From Lindgomyces ingoldianus (lineage: Eukaryota > Ascomycota > Dothideomycetes > Pleosporales > Lindgomycetaceae): 64,000 nucleotides of DNA. Location of the stretch: assembly GCF_010093535.1 (NCBI RefSeq), contig NW_022985163.1, positions 2,207,285 through 2,271,284 on the forward strand, in the 5' to 3' direction. Made by a program: the position numbers and the translations under genes. The notes under the pieces are model-generated. The model made no database searches. It had not been told where the DNA came from and saw only the letters and a list, made by a program, of their open reading frames with translations. Of this stretch, positions 24,171 through 35,158 are shown one piece after another; the first letter of the stretch is position 1; every line of letters starts with the position of its first letter.

Positions 24171-25297
24171 GGTTTCGTGCGTTTAAGAGGTCATAGAGAA
24201 CGAAATGAGTAGTGGGAGGCTAGTGATTTAAATAACTTCTAGCCCTCCAAAGTGGTCCCTGTCAACCCACCCGTAGTTCAGCACAGTTGTGCGCTCAGCC
24301 TTGTCGAAGGCTTTTTAGGGCCCAAAACCAATCAGAGAAGACTTACAAATCCCACCGCCATCCTTCTTGGCATGTTCTTTTGACCAACAACGTACGCAGA
24401 ATATTAATGAACGAAGATGGAGACAATATTAGATTCAGATGGTTACAACAAATACCTAGGTATGTCCCACCCCAAGCACCAGCGCCAGTGGACAAAATCC
24501 GAGCAGGCGCCCAAAGCACCTGGTCAAAGGTAAAAGCAGCAAGAGGTGGGCTTCAATATTCCTCTTATGATAAACGAGTCTCTCATGGAAGGGGAGACGA
24601 CGTATACTGAAGAGGGTTTGAACGCGGGTCTATGAATGCAATGGAATGGTGAGGAAGTACTTGTAGTGAGATACTCTTGTGAGTGTTTTTTGTATAGCGA
24701 GGCACAACAGACGAGCATGAATTAGGTGAGAGCTTTCTACGGACTAGGGGGTTTGATTGAGATATTTGTTTGTGGATGAGAGATAGAAAAGAGCGAGTGA
24801 GGTGAAGTTGCAAGCGACGTCGGGAGAATTTGGGTTGGTCTAGTTTGGGGTCAAGTACTGCAGGACTGCACATTCCAAGCTTTCCACCTAAAGTAGAACA
24901 TGGCAGAGTAATTTGGGACAGAAATTTGCATCGTGCTAATGCTCTCCTTAATTCCACCCAAGGGTTTTCACAGATAGACTCCACACCCGCCATGTTCCAC
25001 GTTAGGTGAGAAGAAGGTGCAGGATGTTTTGTTTGACCATACTTCGAAGAAACGCAATTCTGGTTCCTCTTAAAATTATTTTTGCGCGCAAAAGATCTCC
25101 AGATCTCTTGGGCGAATGGCGCCATTCCACGGTGGAATTAGGAAGGGTATTTCGGAAAACGCCCCAACACCACCTCCTAACCGTTCCCATACCAAAGCAA
25201 ACCCGGTATCCCAAACACCTATAATGGCCTCGGGGGTCCTTTCTACGATGCCGGACTATGAATAAAGAATGTTATATTTGGAGGATTCGACCGCTTC
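24171..25297. other. Intergenic, no supported gene
   Basis: Ordinary composition. Two open frames (24287-24610 plus, 24583-25125 minus) overlap each other, have no recognisable domain and look like chance. The region includes the upstream region of the C2H2-like gene and the 3' flank of the CENP-O gene. Confidence 0.4.
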
Positions 25298-26230
25298 CTA
25301 CGACACAGCACCCGCCTCTGTGAGTCTCTGCACCAACCCTTCAATTCGGCCAACTGCCTTTAATTCTATCTGTAAGACTCTGCTTCCATTCCTGCTCCTT
25401 ATGACACTTTTCTCCACCTCGCCATCTTTTGCAACTTTCATGACACCGGTCTGCCCATTTGACCATGTAATCCGAATCTCGCGCACGGCGTGGTCCGCCT
25501 CAATGTGCTCGATCTGAACAGGCCCATCTTTACTAGCAGTGTGGCCCTCCTCATCGGATTCTTCCTCGCTGTCACCCCCAAATGCGTTCAGAATTTGTCC
25601 TATCGAAGGCCTCTCCGGCCCCACCTCGTCTTCCGACGCCTTGCCAGAAAGACCAGCCTCGCAGCGCAACTTCTGTACCGTGGCAATACGGAGATGCCAC
25701 GACACCAATTCCTTCCTCAACCACCTGCCAAACCGTATTAGATTCTGCTCCGTTGTCGTATCCGCGTCTCTATCCGTCACAGGCAGGAACTTATTTGCGA
25801 GCGCCTGCAGCGGAATACAAGGTGGGATTGTATGTTTATGTATCTTCAACATAGTCGGATGAATTGGGTCCGGTCGGTTGAACAGCACGTGATAAGTCTC
25901 GATAAATTGGCCATCTACTGGGACCTCGATCCTGACACCGAGGATGTTGCCGTCATCGACAGCGTTTGGATCAGGGTCTTTGACCTTGTAGGCTGTGACG
26001 CCTGCGCAGGCTCGGTATATATTCTCGACATTGCGGTTGGACTGCTGTTTCACGGCTTTTGCAGCACTACGGCGGCAACGTTCGTTGGTGACGGGGCGCT
26101 GCTGGAGGCGCGTTGTGAGAAGCGGGGAAGAGAGGAGGATGGAGGTTAGGTTGGAACGGTGTGATCGGAGGCGGGAGATGCGATTGCGGAGGCCGGCGAT
26201 GTCTTTGTCAAGCTCTTCGATAGTGGCCAT
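25298..26230 (-). CDS. mcm21: CENP-O / Mcm21 kinetochore protein
   Basis: A single-exon open frame of 310 residues. It opens with a coiled coil (IEELDKDIAGLRNRISRLRS), as in COMA-complex subunits. The conserved CENP-O/Mcm21 block follows: ENIYRACAGVTAYKVKDPDP, LGVRIEV, YHVLFNRPDP and KIHKHTIPPCIPLQALANK at about residues 68-150. Length fits the family. The protein belongs to the inner-kinetochore COMA/CCAN complex (with CENP-P, -Q and -U) that links centromeric chromatin to outer kinetochore proteins. Residues about 215-235 are an acidic linker (GGDSEEESDEEG). It is divergent to the acetyl-CoA transporter, sharing a 428-bp promoter. No frame damage is seen. Confidence 0.88.
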   Translation of the reverse strand: MATIEELDKDIAGLRNRISRLRSHRSNLTSILLSSPLLTTRLQQRPVTNERCRRSAAKAVKQQSNRNVENIYRACAGVTAYKVKDPDPNAVDDGNILGVRIEVPVDGQFIETYHVLFNRPDPIHPTMLKIHKHTIPPCIPLQALANKFLPVTDRDADTTTEQNLIRFGRWLRKELVSWHLRIATVQKLRCEAGLSGKASEDEVGPERPSIGQILNAFGGDSEEESDEEGHTASKDGPVQIEHIEADHAVREIRITWSNGQTGVMKVAKDGEVEKSVIRSRNGSRVLQIELKAVGRIEGLVQRLTEAGAVS

Positions 26231-26658
26231 CCCGTGGGAGGGTGGAGGTTGAGGTTGGCGAGCTCTGTAGGAATTGCTTTGTTGATGGTGGAGGTCACAG
26301 TCTCAAACTGGAAAAGCCTCCAGCGCGGGGTCACGTGAAAGCAAGCATAGGCTGGCCAATCGTGAAAGCGGAGACGGATCAACGTCTCAATAAGCATGCT
26401 GACAATGGGGGAGCTGGCTGGGGAAATGTACGAACACGACTATTTAATATCTTCACAGCTCCTAAACATGCGCGAATGCCCTTTCTACGCACTTCACTGC
26501 CTGAAACACTAAGGTCAAGCTAGTCGTCGTCGATCCTGCAACTCGCCGCCCACCAGCTTAGGACACGTTCCAGGAACGGGGCGCCAGTATCATTTTGCCC
26601 GCACTAAGTGAAGTAGACACCTTTCTCCCACCCAGCCTCATTCATTTTCACCACATGG
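26231..26658. promoter_or_regulatory. Shared divergent promoter of CENP-O and acetyl-CoA transporter
   Basis: A 428-bp gap lies between two start codons on opposite strands, so both upstream regions overlap. It contains a CACGTG-like TCACGTGA site at about 26331-26338. I see no clear TATA box for either gene. Co-regulation is possible but not shown. Confidence 0.5.
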
Positions 26659-26732
26659 ATGCCTACCTCAGCAGGCGAATCGCTCCCTTCAGTTCCCTCC
26701 TACGCTGCGCCCCCGTTTCCCTCTGCTATTGA
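26655..26732 (+). other. Overlapping upstream ORF at the transporter start (25 codons)
   Basis: The leader reads CACATGGATGCC. The first ATG (26655) opens a 25-codon frame ending TGA at 26730-26732. The second ATG (26659) opens the long transporter frame. Scanning ribosomes would meet the short frame first, so it may damp translation of the transporter, unless transcription starts downstream or the first ATG is skipped. Confidence 0.45.
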
Positions 26733-28862
26733 GACCCGCATCCCCTCCACCCACCGCGCCCAATACGAGCAGAACCAGCACGCCCAGCATCGCCGCTCCA
26801 TAAGCCAGGGCGACCTCGAGCTTCAAGAAATCGCTCCTGCAGACCCTGAGCATCCTCGCCCAAAGCCCGGGAAGCGACGACCAGCGCCTCTACACATCCT
26901 CGCCCCGTCAGCATCGTCGTCACAGACCCCTGAGAACGCCCACCTCCTGCGCAACTCCGACTCCGCCTCCTCCTCCTCCGACCTCGACGCCGACTCCGAC
27001 ATCGAAATCCAGATGGGCAGGCGATCCGCGAGCAAATCGAAGCGCAATTCGGTGATCCGGCAGAGCTCCACAGACTCCCTCCGGAGCCAGAACGGGCACG
27101 CCAACGCAACCGGAGCAATGAACGGCCTCGTCGAACACAGGCGCAAGCATGCCCCTACCGACAGGCAGTCCACGGAACATCACACGGCGTCGCTGATAAG
27201 TAGATCTAGCTTTACCTTGGATGATCCCGTGCCGGCCATGCACCAGGAAGGAGATGGCTTGTCCAAGGGGTTCTTCGAGATGTCGAAGAAGGATCAAAGA
27301 AATTTCATGCTGTTAGTGCTACTGTACTTCCTCCAAGGTATTCCAATGGGTCTAGCGACAGGATCGGTGCCTTTTTTACTAAAAGGCATTGTCTCGTACT
27401 CCTCTATTGGAGTTTTCTCGCTTGCAGCATATCCGTACTCCCTAAAGTTACTCTGGAGTCCCATCGTGGACGCGGTCTGGACTCCGAGGCTCGGGCGCAG
27501 AAAGAGCTGGATTTTGCCAATCCAGACCGTGTCAGGGCTTTCAATGATATGGCTAGGGTCGCAGGTGAACAAGATGCTGGAGTCTGCGGGTGAGAAAGAG
27601 GGGAGTGGAATCTGGAGCTTCACGTGGTGGTGGTTTGCCCTTGTGTTTTTGTGTGCGACGCAGGACATTGCAGTTGATGGTGAGATATCTGATCTCCTGA
27701 TTTCTTTTTCGACGGGCCTGCTGATTGGATGATTAGGTTGGGCTTTGACGCTCCTCTCGCAGGAGAACCTTGCATATGCTTCCACGGCGCAGACGGTGGG
27801 TTTGACGGCTGGGCAGTTCTTGTCTTACACTGTTTTCCTGGCCTTCAGTTCGACTGACTTCGCGAACAAATGGTTTCGACCTGCCAACGCACCTGGAGAT
27901 ACGGGACTCATGACACTGGACGGCTATCTTAAGTTCTGGGGCTGGGCATATCTGCTTGTCACGTTCGGTCTTGCTGTCATGAAGCGCGAGGAGCGCACGA
28001 AGAATACCGATGGCATCTGGGAGGTGTATAAGATCATGGGTGGCATTCTCAAGCTCAAGAACATCCAGACTTTCATCATCATCCACCTTATCGCCAAGAT
28101 TGGATTCCAGGCCAACGACGGTGTTACCAGCTTGAAGCTGATTGACAAGGGGTTCAGCCAGGAAGACCTCGCGTTGACGATTCTCATCGACTTCCCGTTT
28201 GAGGTTGGCCTGGGGTACTATATCGGAAAATGGTGCCAGACATCCCCGCCAATGCACATCTGGTGCTGGGCCTTTGTGGGCAGATTAGTAGCCGCTGGTT
28301 TCGCGCAGTTCGTCGTCTCCATCTTTCCGCCAGGGGGTACTACGACCTGGTACCTTCTCCTAGTAATCTGCGAACACGTCCTGTCTACTTTTATGAACAC
28401 GGTCATGTTTGTCGCCGTCTCGGCCTTCCACGCGAAGATTGCTGACCCCGTCATTGGAGGGACTTACATGACTCTTCTGGCTACGTAAGTTCGCCACCTG
28501 CGCTATTTGTCAAGCTTGCTAATCCAGAAAGCGTCTCCAACCTGGGGGGGACCTTCCCCCGCTTCTTCGTGCTGAAATTCGTGGACATGTTCACAGTCGC
28601 GACATGCGAGCCACCGACCACGGCCCCCAAACCGGGAACCCTAAAAGGCGAGCTTGTCACACAAGCCTTCTCGTGTGCGCTTGAAGTCGAGAAGCACCGA
28701 TGTCGGGACGGCGGCGGCAACTGCAACATCACGACGGATGGATACTATGTGATGAACGTAATTTGTATCATAATTGGGGTTGTGACATTCTGGGGCTTCA
28801 TCAAGCCTTCTGTAATGCGGATCCAAGCGCTGCCGTTACGAGCCTGGAGAATCGCAGCGTAG
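26659..28862 (+). CDS. Acetyl-CoA transporter (SLC33A1/AT-1 family)
   Basis: Exons 26659-27679, 27737-28484 and 28532-28862 give 699 residues. The introns are 57 and 47 bp. At the second, the acceptor 12 bp after a GCTAAT branch-like site restores LLATVSNLGG. The first ~215 residues are a Ser/Arg-rich soluble tail with an acidic DADSDIEIQ stretch. The membrane part starts at QRNFMLLVLLYFLQGIPMGL, with SLKLLWSPIVDAVW, ATQDIAVDGWALTLL and a TYMTLLATVSNLGGTFP block, hallmarks of the family. Family members carry acetyl-CoA from cytosol into the ER/Golgi lumen for protein and sugar acetylation. The long N-terminal tail is an extension compared with animal members (about 550 aa). A luminal cysteine-rich loop (CALEVEKHRC...GNC) precedes the last helix. 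An upstream ATG overlaps the start. Confidence 0.9.
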
Positions 28863-29751
28863 ACCAGTGTGGAGCTTGCGCGTTCTGTAGCAACAGAGAC
28901 TTGGTATCTCTCTCTAGATTTACATATTTGGAATGAAACTCATTAGAACTTTGGAGGCCCACCAGCATGCCCCTGCATGACTCAGAACCCACGACCGGCA
29001 GCAGCCGGTGTGCGCGAATTCTCGTGATCCGGCGTTCGGAGGGGCGTGTCAAGGCCAGCCAATAGCGGGCGTCGAAAATGCCGTTCATGTGGCCCTGCAG
29101 CTGCAGCCAGCGCTAACCCAAGAGCCTCCTTAAAGAAAGACACTGGAAGGATGGTGTAAGCCGGCCAGCCTCGAATTGGGCGCCAACCGAATGCTCCGAC
29201 AGCGGCAATTGCTAACGGTTTTTAAGCATGGGCAAGTGAATTTACGCGGGTTTGTCAGGAGTAAGTTATGCAGAGGGAAAGTAGGTATGGGGCCGGGGAG
29301 GGGGGTGAGAGATGGGAGAGATGCCAGAGTGAGAGGTGAATTGAAAAATGGAGGCGCTGACTGGGCGGCCGGCTAAACCCGTTTCGTGGATGTGTGTTTC
29401 GATATCTGTCACAAATTATCTGCTGATTCCACCCACTGATTATCGTTTAAACTGCCACAGCGCCTGTGTCTGCGTCTGCACTCCAGCTCGCTCACTCGAT
29501 CGCTCCCTGTCCTGTCCTTCCTTCCGTTTTGGAACGAGTGCTTGCAGCCTTTTTCAGCTGGTCCAACCCTTCCCCATCTTTCTATCGACCGACCACACTC
29601 TCCCTTGAACTACCACCACCGCTACCACCGTCCAAGCCCGAGTGTAACCTCTGGCACCACGCAACGCCTGCATTGCACACTAACTGCCGTCAATCGCCAT
29701 CCCTACGCTCCCTACTCCCTCTAGCTTCTATCATCGATTCTCCGATTCGCT
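28863..29751. other. Intergenic, includes peroxiredoxin promoter and leader
   Basis: No supported gene. Positions 29460-29751 are pyrimidine-rich, as in leaders of highly expressed fungal genes, and run into the peroxiredoxin ATG. Confidence 0.5.
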
Positions 29752-30814
29752 ATGGCATACACTCCTAAAGCGCGTGTGCAGAAGCCCGCACCACACTTCT
29801 CAGGCACGGCTGTCGTCGATGGTACATTTGAAGGTACGCTACCGTCTCACAACTCAAATCCTCTACACCCTCATCTCTCCCTCTGTCCCTCTCTCCCTCT
29901 CCCCCCTTTCTTCCTTTTTTCAGCTAGCTGGCCAGCCGCGCCATGCACTGTCCCAGTCCCGACCTCAACCACACCCGCTAACCCACCCGCGTTCTCGCAG
30001 AACTCAGTCTAACAGCCTACACCTCGACTAAACAATGGCTGGTTCTCGGTTTCATCCCCATGGCCTGGACCTTCGTGTGCCCCACCGAGATCATTGCATT
30101 CAGCGACCGCGCGGCTGACTTCGCATCACGGGGTGCATCAGTTGTGTTCGCAAGCACCGACAGCGAGTATAGTCTGCTCGCGTGGACGAACGCGAGTCGG
30201 AGGGATGGCGGACTGGGCAAGATTAATATTCCGCTGTTGAGTGATAAGAATCATAGTCTCAGCAAGGATTACGGGGTGTTGATTGAGGACGAGGGAATCG
30301 CGTTGAGGGGCCTGTTCTTGATTGACCCTAATGGCGTGATTAGACAGGTGAGTGTTAGAGATATGTGGGTGGTGTGAGGCACAGAGGCTTCCTGTGTGGA
30401 AACGTGTGTGGAGGATGCAGGCAGGAAGCTAGTGCCGTGCCTGGCTGAGATGACGCAGCTGACATCCATCCTTCACAGATCACCATCAACGATCTCCCCG
30501 TTGGCCGCAGTGTAGATGAGACGCTGCGTTTGCTTGACGCCTTCCAGTTCACCGACAAATACGGCGAGGTCAGACATCCCCATCCCTATCCTAAACCCTC
30601 CCCCTCCCCTTCTGAACCTCCATATATTAACGCTCATCTCCAGGTCTGTCCCGCAAACTGGAACCCCGGTGCCGAAACCATCAAAGCCACTCCCGAAGGC
30701 AACAAAGCCTATCTCTCCAAAATCCACCACGGTGTCGGCGATACCAAAATGGCCGACTCTTCCTCCAACGGTACGGTCCCTAAATCCGGACCCACCGCTA
30801 TCAATGGACACTGA
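29752..30814 (+). CDS. Typical 2-Cys peroxiredoxin, four exons
   Basis: Exons 29752-29833, 30001-30347, 30479-30568 and 30644-30814 give 229 residues. The introns (167, 131 and 75 bp) are GT..AG and keep frame. The enzyme reduces hydrogen peroxide and alkyl peroxides using thioredoxin. The peroxidatic cysteine lies in [10 protein letters not shown] (about residue 51) and the resolving cysteine in GEVCPANW (about 174). A GGLG motif is present (RRDGGLGK), but the C-terminal YF pair that usually accompanies it reads YL (NKAYLSK). A GTACGG donor at 30770 and an ATTTAG acceptor at 30843 could remove the last codons and end the protein in GTA instead, so two C-termini are possible. Cytosolic; no targeting peptide seen. 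Confidence 0.9.
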
Positions 30815-31750
30815 AACTAATCCTTCGCCTCTGTGCTATTTAGGGACTGCCTAATCTTTGCACTCATGAAACGCTCGAACTCTCTCAATGATATGCTATG
30901 ATATGGATGTCTTTGGGGAGTGATAGTGTGGGTGAGTGGGGTTGGGTGGCTCTGATAGGGGAAAAAGGGGGGCGCGGGAGAGAGGAGGGTGAAAGGGGGT
31001 TGTATGCATTGGCATTTTCTGCTGTTTCATTGCATTGTCATGGCATCGGCGAGGGAGTTTATCTCACCTTTTTTTTTCTCGGATCCGGAAGATTGTTGTT
31101 CGTTCTGATTGGCCTGTCCGCTCGACCTACCCGAACCCCTACAAAGCAAAGCAACAACCAGAGTAGGTCGGGCGAGCACAGGTATTGGACTATCGAGGTA
31201 CCGTGGCGCTAGTATACTGTTGCGGAGTTGCTCGGGCTTTCGGTTGATCGATTTCTTTTCGATCTCGTTCCCACTTGGGCTCTGAGCTTGAGAGCTTGCA
31301 GTGCGTTGCTTGCTTGCTTCCGCTCCATACCCTTGCTTTTTCTCATCTGTACTTTATCATTCTAAAACCTAAAAACTATAACTTAAACCCTGAATTAAGT
31401 TATGAGTGTAGCTCAGCTTGCTTTAGGTGCAGACATCGTGAGATTCATGGTTTGAGGCGCGAAAACAATATTATTCCAGCAGTATATCCATAATACTGAT
31501 TTGAAGCTCTTTATTTCGGCCCAAATTTCATTTCGAAACTGCTTGCCGAGGTATTATACGCTATGAAAAACTAATGTTCAACGAGCATCACGAAGCAAAG
31601 CTAGCCTGGAGTCGCTCTTAAACAGCAATTGAATTTCAAAACGAAAGATATTGCCGACAAGATCAGCCGCTGCTTTCTGTTTAGCTTCCTCTATTCCAGC
31701 AGTTGAGACATCCAAGGAGTGTGAAGTCGCCTAGCTGGAGACGCCCAAGG
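30815..31750. other. Intergenic, no supported gene
   Basis: 3' flank of the peroxiredoxin gene followed by sequence without recognisable coding potential. The open frame at 30898-31212 is low-complexity and G-rich and is not supported. Confidence 0.45.
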
Positions 31751-31754
31751 TATA

Positions 31755-32300
31755 TGCGAGTTCTTGCCAACCAGCATTGTAGGGTATTTTGAGCAGCAGG
31801 GTCGGGTTCTCCTGCTTAGTCAAGCAAGCCATGGAGATCTACATATATACCTCAACGAGAAAACTTCTTTAGTTGGGCTCCATGAACACTTCCTTGGTGT
31901 GTCGATAGGTAGCGGAAGCAAATGCGCGCGTCTACGGTCACGGGCAGTCCACTCCGACCTCTATCCTAAGATTAGACGGCGGCTGCCATCCTAAAGGTCC
32001 CTTGTATGATCCTACGGTTGACATCTAAATCTACTCCCATGTTCGACATCTCAGCCTTGGATCGTTATTTTACACCATCTTGAAGGGCTGTTGCCTTAGA
32101 GGTCGATTCCTGGACCACCAGACAGCATTGATGAAGAGCTCGCCTATGAGAAGAACTACCTCAACGTTTCCACCAGGGAGCATTTCCTAATATGACGAGG
32201 CTGATAGCAGGTGCTTTGATTATGGCATGTTAGACGAAGCATTTCGCATCAGCAGGGCAGGTTCTAGATGATCTAAATATAGAAATAGGCAAGAAAGCCT
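31755..32300 (+). pseudogene. Decayed protein kinase domain
   Basis: Pieces of a fungal protein-kinase fold can be read in order but in shifting frames: GYFEQQGRVLLLSQASHGDLHIYL (hinge region) at about 31785-31855, then a short unlike stretch. HSDLYP, in the place of the catalytic HSDLRP loop, comes next near 31955. The C-lobe end (FPNMTRLIAGALIMAC.TKHFASA) sits at about 32185-32255. The N-lobe lysine and the DFG segment are not seen. Stops and frame shifts rule out function. It faces the NLR pseudogene. Confidence 0.6.
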
Positions 32301-32639
32301 TGGCACCCAGAATGTCGGGCCCCGCAGAAATTCCAGCTTAGTACTAGCTCATGCTGATGTTCGATCGCATCCTTCCATTATTCTCTCTCTTTGTTGCTGC
32401 GTTCTGCACCAATAATGCAATTCTTTGATTCGGTGATTCCCTATCTTCATATATAATTGTTCCTCCTTGTACAGCTACCCTGGGCGCGGAAGGTCGCTCT
32501 GTTGTATGGTCATGACGGAGTCGTTGGTGATGATCAGAGCGAGGCCATCGGGCACAGGTTGGACGCTGTTCGCCAGTTCGCTCAGTTGCTCTTTTAAGAT
32601 CTGAAAATTTCCAGTCCTACAACGGACTTGGGTTAGCTA

Positions 32640-35158
32640 AGGATCGGAGGTGTGCGTGTGGGACCTGGCATGGCGCTCCTCTAACAAACTTGTGCCTTCA
32701 AGATCGTGCATTGCTATCTTAGTAGCGGAAAAAACCTCCTCGCTGCAGTCAACGAGTCCGTCAAAATTGTCTGGGGCAAGGCCTATTGTGTATGATGTTT
32801 CTCAGGCTCTAAGAGTTCGTGGCCAGTTCCTTCTTGCAAGATATATGAGCCTATGAAGGTCTAATTAGAGGTTGATCTGCCTGGCGTTTAATTATAAAGG
32901 AGTGAGTACTCAGCGTTCTGATGGCATCAGTTGCCTTTATGTCTGACTTTGCCAGTGGAAGAAGTGACTGCGGAATATCCTTCGCATCAACGCACGACAT
33001 GAAGGATAAATATTTGCTGCTAGCAGGTCACGGCTCTAAATCTGTTCGAACGAAAGGAGCTATGTAGTTAATTTGGATATTCTCATAGCATCCCTCGTCC
33101 TTATACCCTCTGCTAAGGAGATCAATTATATTCCGCTCTGTGCTGTTAAGAAGCGGCCCATATTTAGCTATGGTAGTTTCGTTTTCATTGATGTATGCAA
33201 CTGCTTGGACAACTGCGAGGGGGAGATAGGTGAGCTCCTGGAGCAATTCCGTTTTGGCACCCCTGTTAGCTACTACTTTTGCCAACCAATATCACTTTTT
33301 GCCAGCCAGATTTGTCGCCGCCTTTCAACTCCGCGCCGTGAATAGAATAGACCTATGCTTGCTCTTAGGTAGGTAATCAATTCGATGGTCCGGGCTCGTT
33401 GTCCTCTCCGCTTTGTCTGTTCAGATATTAATGTCGACAGCGTTTCCGAACACCTGCAGCCATCTTCCAGAGGTTTCTTGGCTCATCCAGCGTTGAACGA
33501 GCTTCTGGATGTCTGCTTTGTCCTGCTTGGGGTTAGGGATCTGCAGCTGCTAGCCAACCTCCAGGTACGCTTCTAGCATGCTTTCGAGTATCCGGAATGC
33601 TAAGCATTCGAGCGGTCTTTCTCGTAGCTGGTGGGCGAATTCAAGCGTGATTTGCGTCTTCCTAACACCCTAAGGCCAACAATTACGACCCGCTCGCAGC
33701 GAATTTCAACTTGGGCGATTTCTGAAGCCTGACCAACGAACTGCAGTTTTCTCTGGAAAGGCACAAACCACACTGGTTCTGTTTGCAATGCTACTTGACG
33801 TTTAGCTTACGTGGTTTACAGACTAAGGTGGGCCATACTAGTGCGAAGCTCTATCATTCGTTGCACGTTGTACTCCTACGCAACATGCATTCGATTCTGG
33901 CGTAGAGTTATGTTGCTCTTATAGTAATTAAGTATGATATATCAGTCGCTACCATGCCTATCCAGCATCAGTTTAAGGTTTATTGCAGCTACGAAAAGTC
34001 CTGAATGTACACGCTCTGTTTCAGCCTCAAGTTCTGGATGCAGTCTCGTACCCGGAACTTTTGTGCCATGTGGGTGAGATACCCTTCCGAAGCCGCTTCA
34101 ATAGCGCCCTTTTTCTTATATTCATGAAGCCCAATATTCTGAAGCCCCTGCTCAACATTGAAGCGGAAATACCGGTTTTCATCAAAATGTTTAGCCCACC
34201 TAGCGATAAACTTCTTCTCCGTTGCCTCCGTCTCCGTAGTAATCTGTACCACGGTCTGGCTAAGGAACTTAATCACACTGTCTTCGAATGGCTTCTTGCC
34301 TGGGTTTCCTGTCCCAATTGAGATAAAACATTTAACTAGAGGCTTTAAGTCTCCCGTTTCTGAGCACCAGATGCTCCCTGCTTCCCCTTCTACCTCGTCT
34401 ACTGGATTATTTGCACCAAGCCCGCCATCAGCGAACGTGCGATTTCCAATGCTAACAGGATCAAAGAAGGTTGTGGCAGCGGATGTGGCGAGCGCGGCCT
34501 GGCAAATTGTCGCGCGAATACCCATCTCATCGGGGAGGCTATAGCTTCGAAGGCGGGCCATGTCCTTCGTATCACGATCAATAGCGCATACGAAACTTCT
34601 CTTGTCAAAACCTCTACTAATAGCATGGACAGAGCACTCACGTTCGACATCCCCGCTCAGTCCCATCATTGAACAAGTCTGTGACCGACGCGCCACTCTG
34701 AGTCACCACTTTTTTGATCGCAGTCTCTAGCTTTGCAGAATCGAATCGCGACTTGACTTTGCCCATGAAGTTGATGGGAATACGGCTCTGCTTCTCGCCG
34801 AAAACCGCCTCCGCGAGATCGCTATATGCAGTAATGCATTCATCGACGTCCATTTCGAGCCGGCCCAGCATGATCGCAATAAGCCTGTCATGGTAGCGCG
34901 TCAGTCACGCTCGCTGAAGAGCAGGTCCACCTACCCGCCGGTGCTAGTGCCTCCGATAAGATCAAACACCTCACATGGCTTCGCTGGAGGCAGGCCGGCT
35001 GTATTCCGTTCGTGGTTTAAGCGATCCATGACGCTTTTCAAGACGTAGAGCGTCGAGAGCCCGCGCACGCCGCCGCCATCGAGAGACAGCAGGCAGAGCC
35101 CTTGGCTGTCGAGAGGGTCTGGCCCGCCGCCGTGCTTGGTGGACGTGGCCTGCTCCAT
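32640..35158 (-). pseudogene. Decayed patatin / NB-ARC NLR-like gene
   Basis: Fungal NLR-like gene in decay. The patatin-like phospholipase part is well preserved: exons 34935-35158, 34642-34884 and 33989-34598 (introns 50 and 43 bp) with the oxyanion motif GGGVRG, the nucleophile elbow GTSTGG and the catalytic-dyad DGGLGANNP. After the stop at 33989 the NB-ARC part follows in pieces: VPFQRKLQFVG near 33760, a P-loop segment near 33620-33650 that has lost its frame, and LTYLPLAVVQAVAYINEN near 33200-33240. A following helical segment (SFMSCVDAKDIPQSLLPLAKSDIKATDAI near 32905-33000) is also recognisable, with further shifts down to about 32640. TPR repeats are not seen. Such proteins act in fungal self/non-self recognition and cell death. 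Confidence 0.8.

Noticed and set aside
24583..25125. 180-codon minus-strand open frame
   Set aside because: No domain, biased composition, overlapped by other open frames, and no convincing splice context. Treated as chance.
26726..27297. Minus-strand open frames of 116-130 codons inside the acetyl-CoA transporter
   Set aside because: Shadows of the Ser/Arg-rich coding sequence on the other strand.
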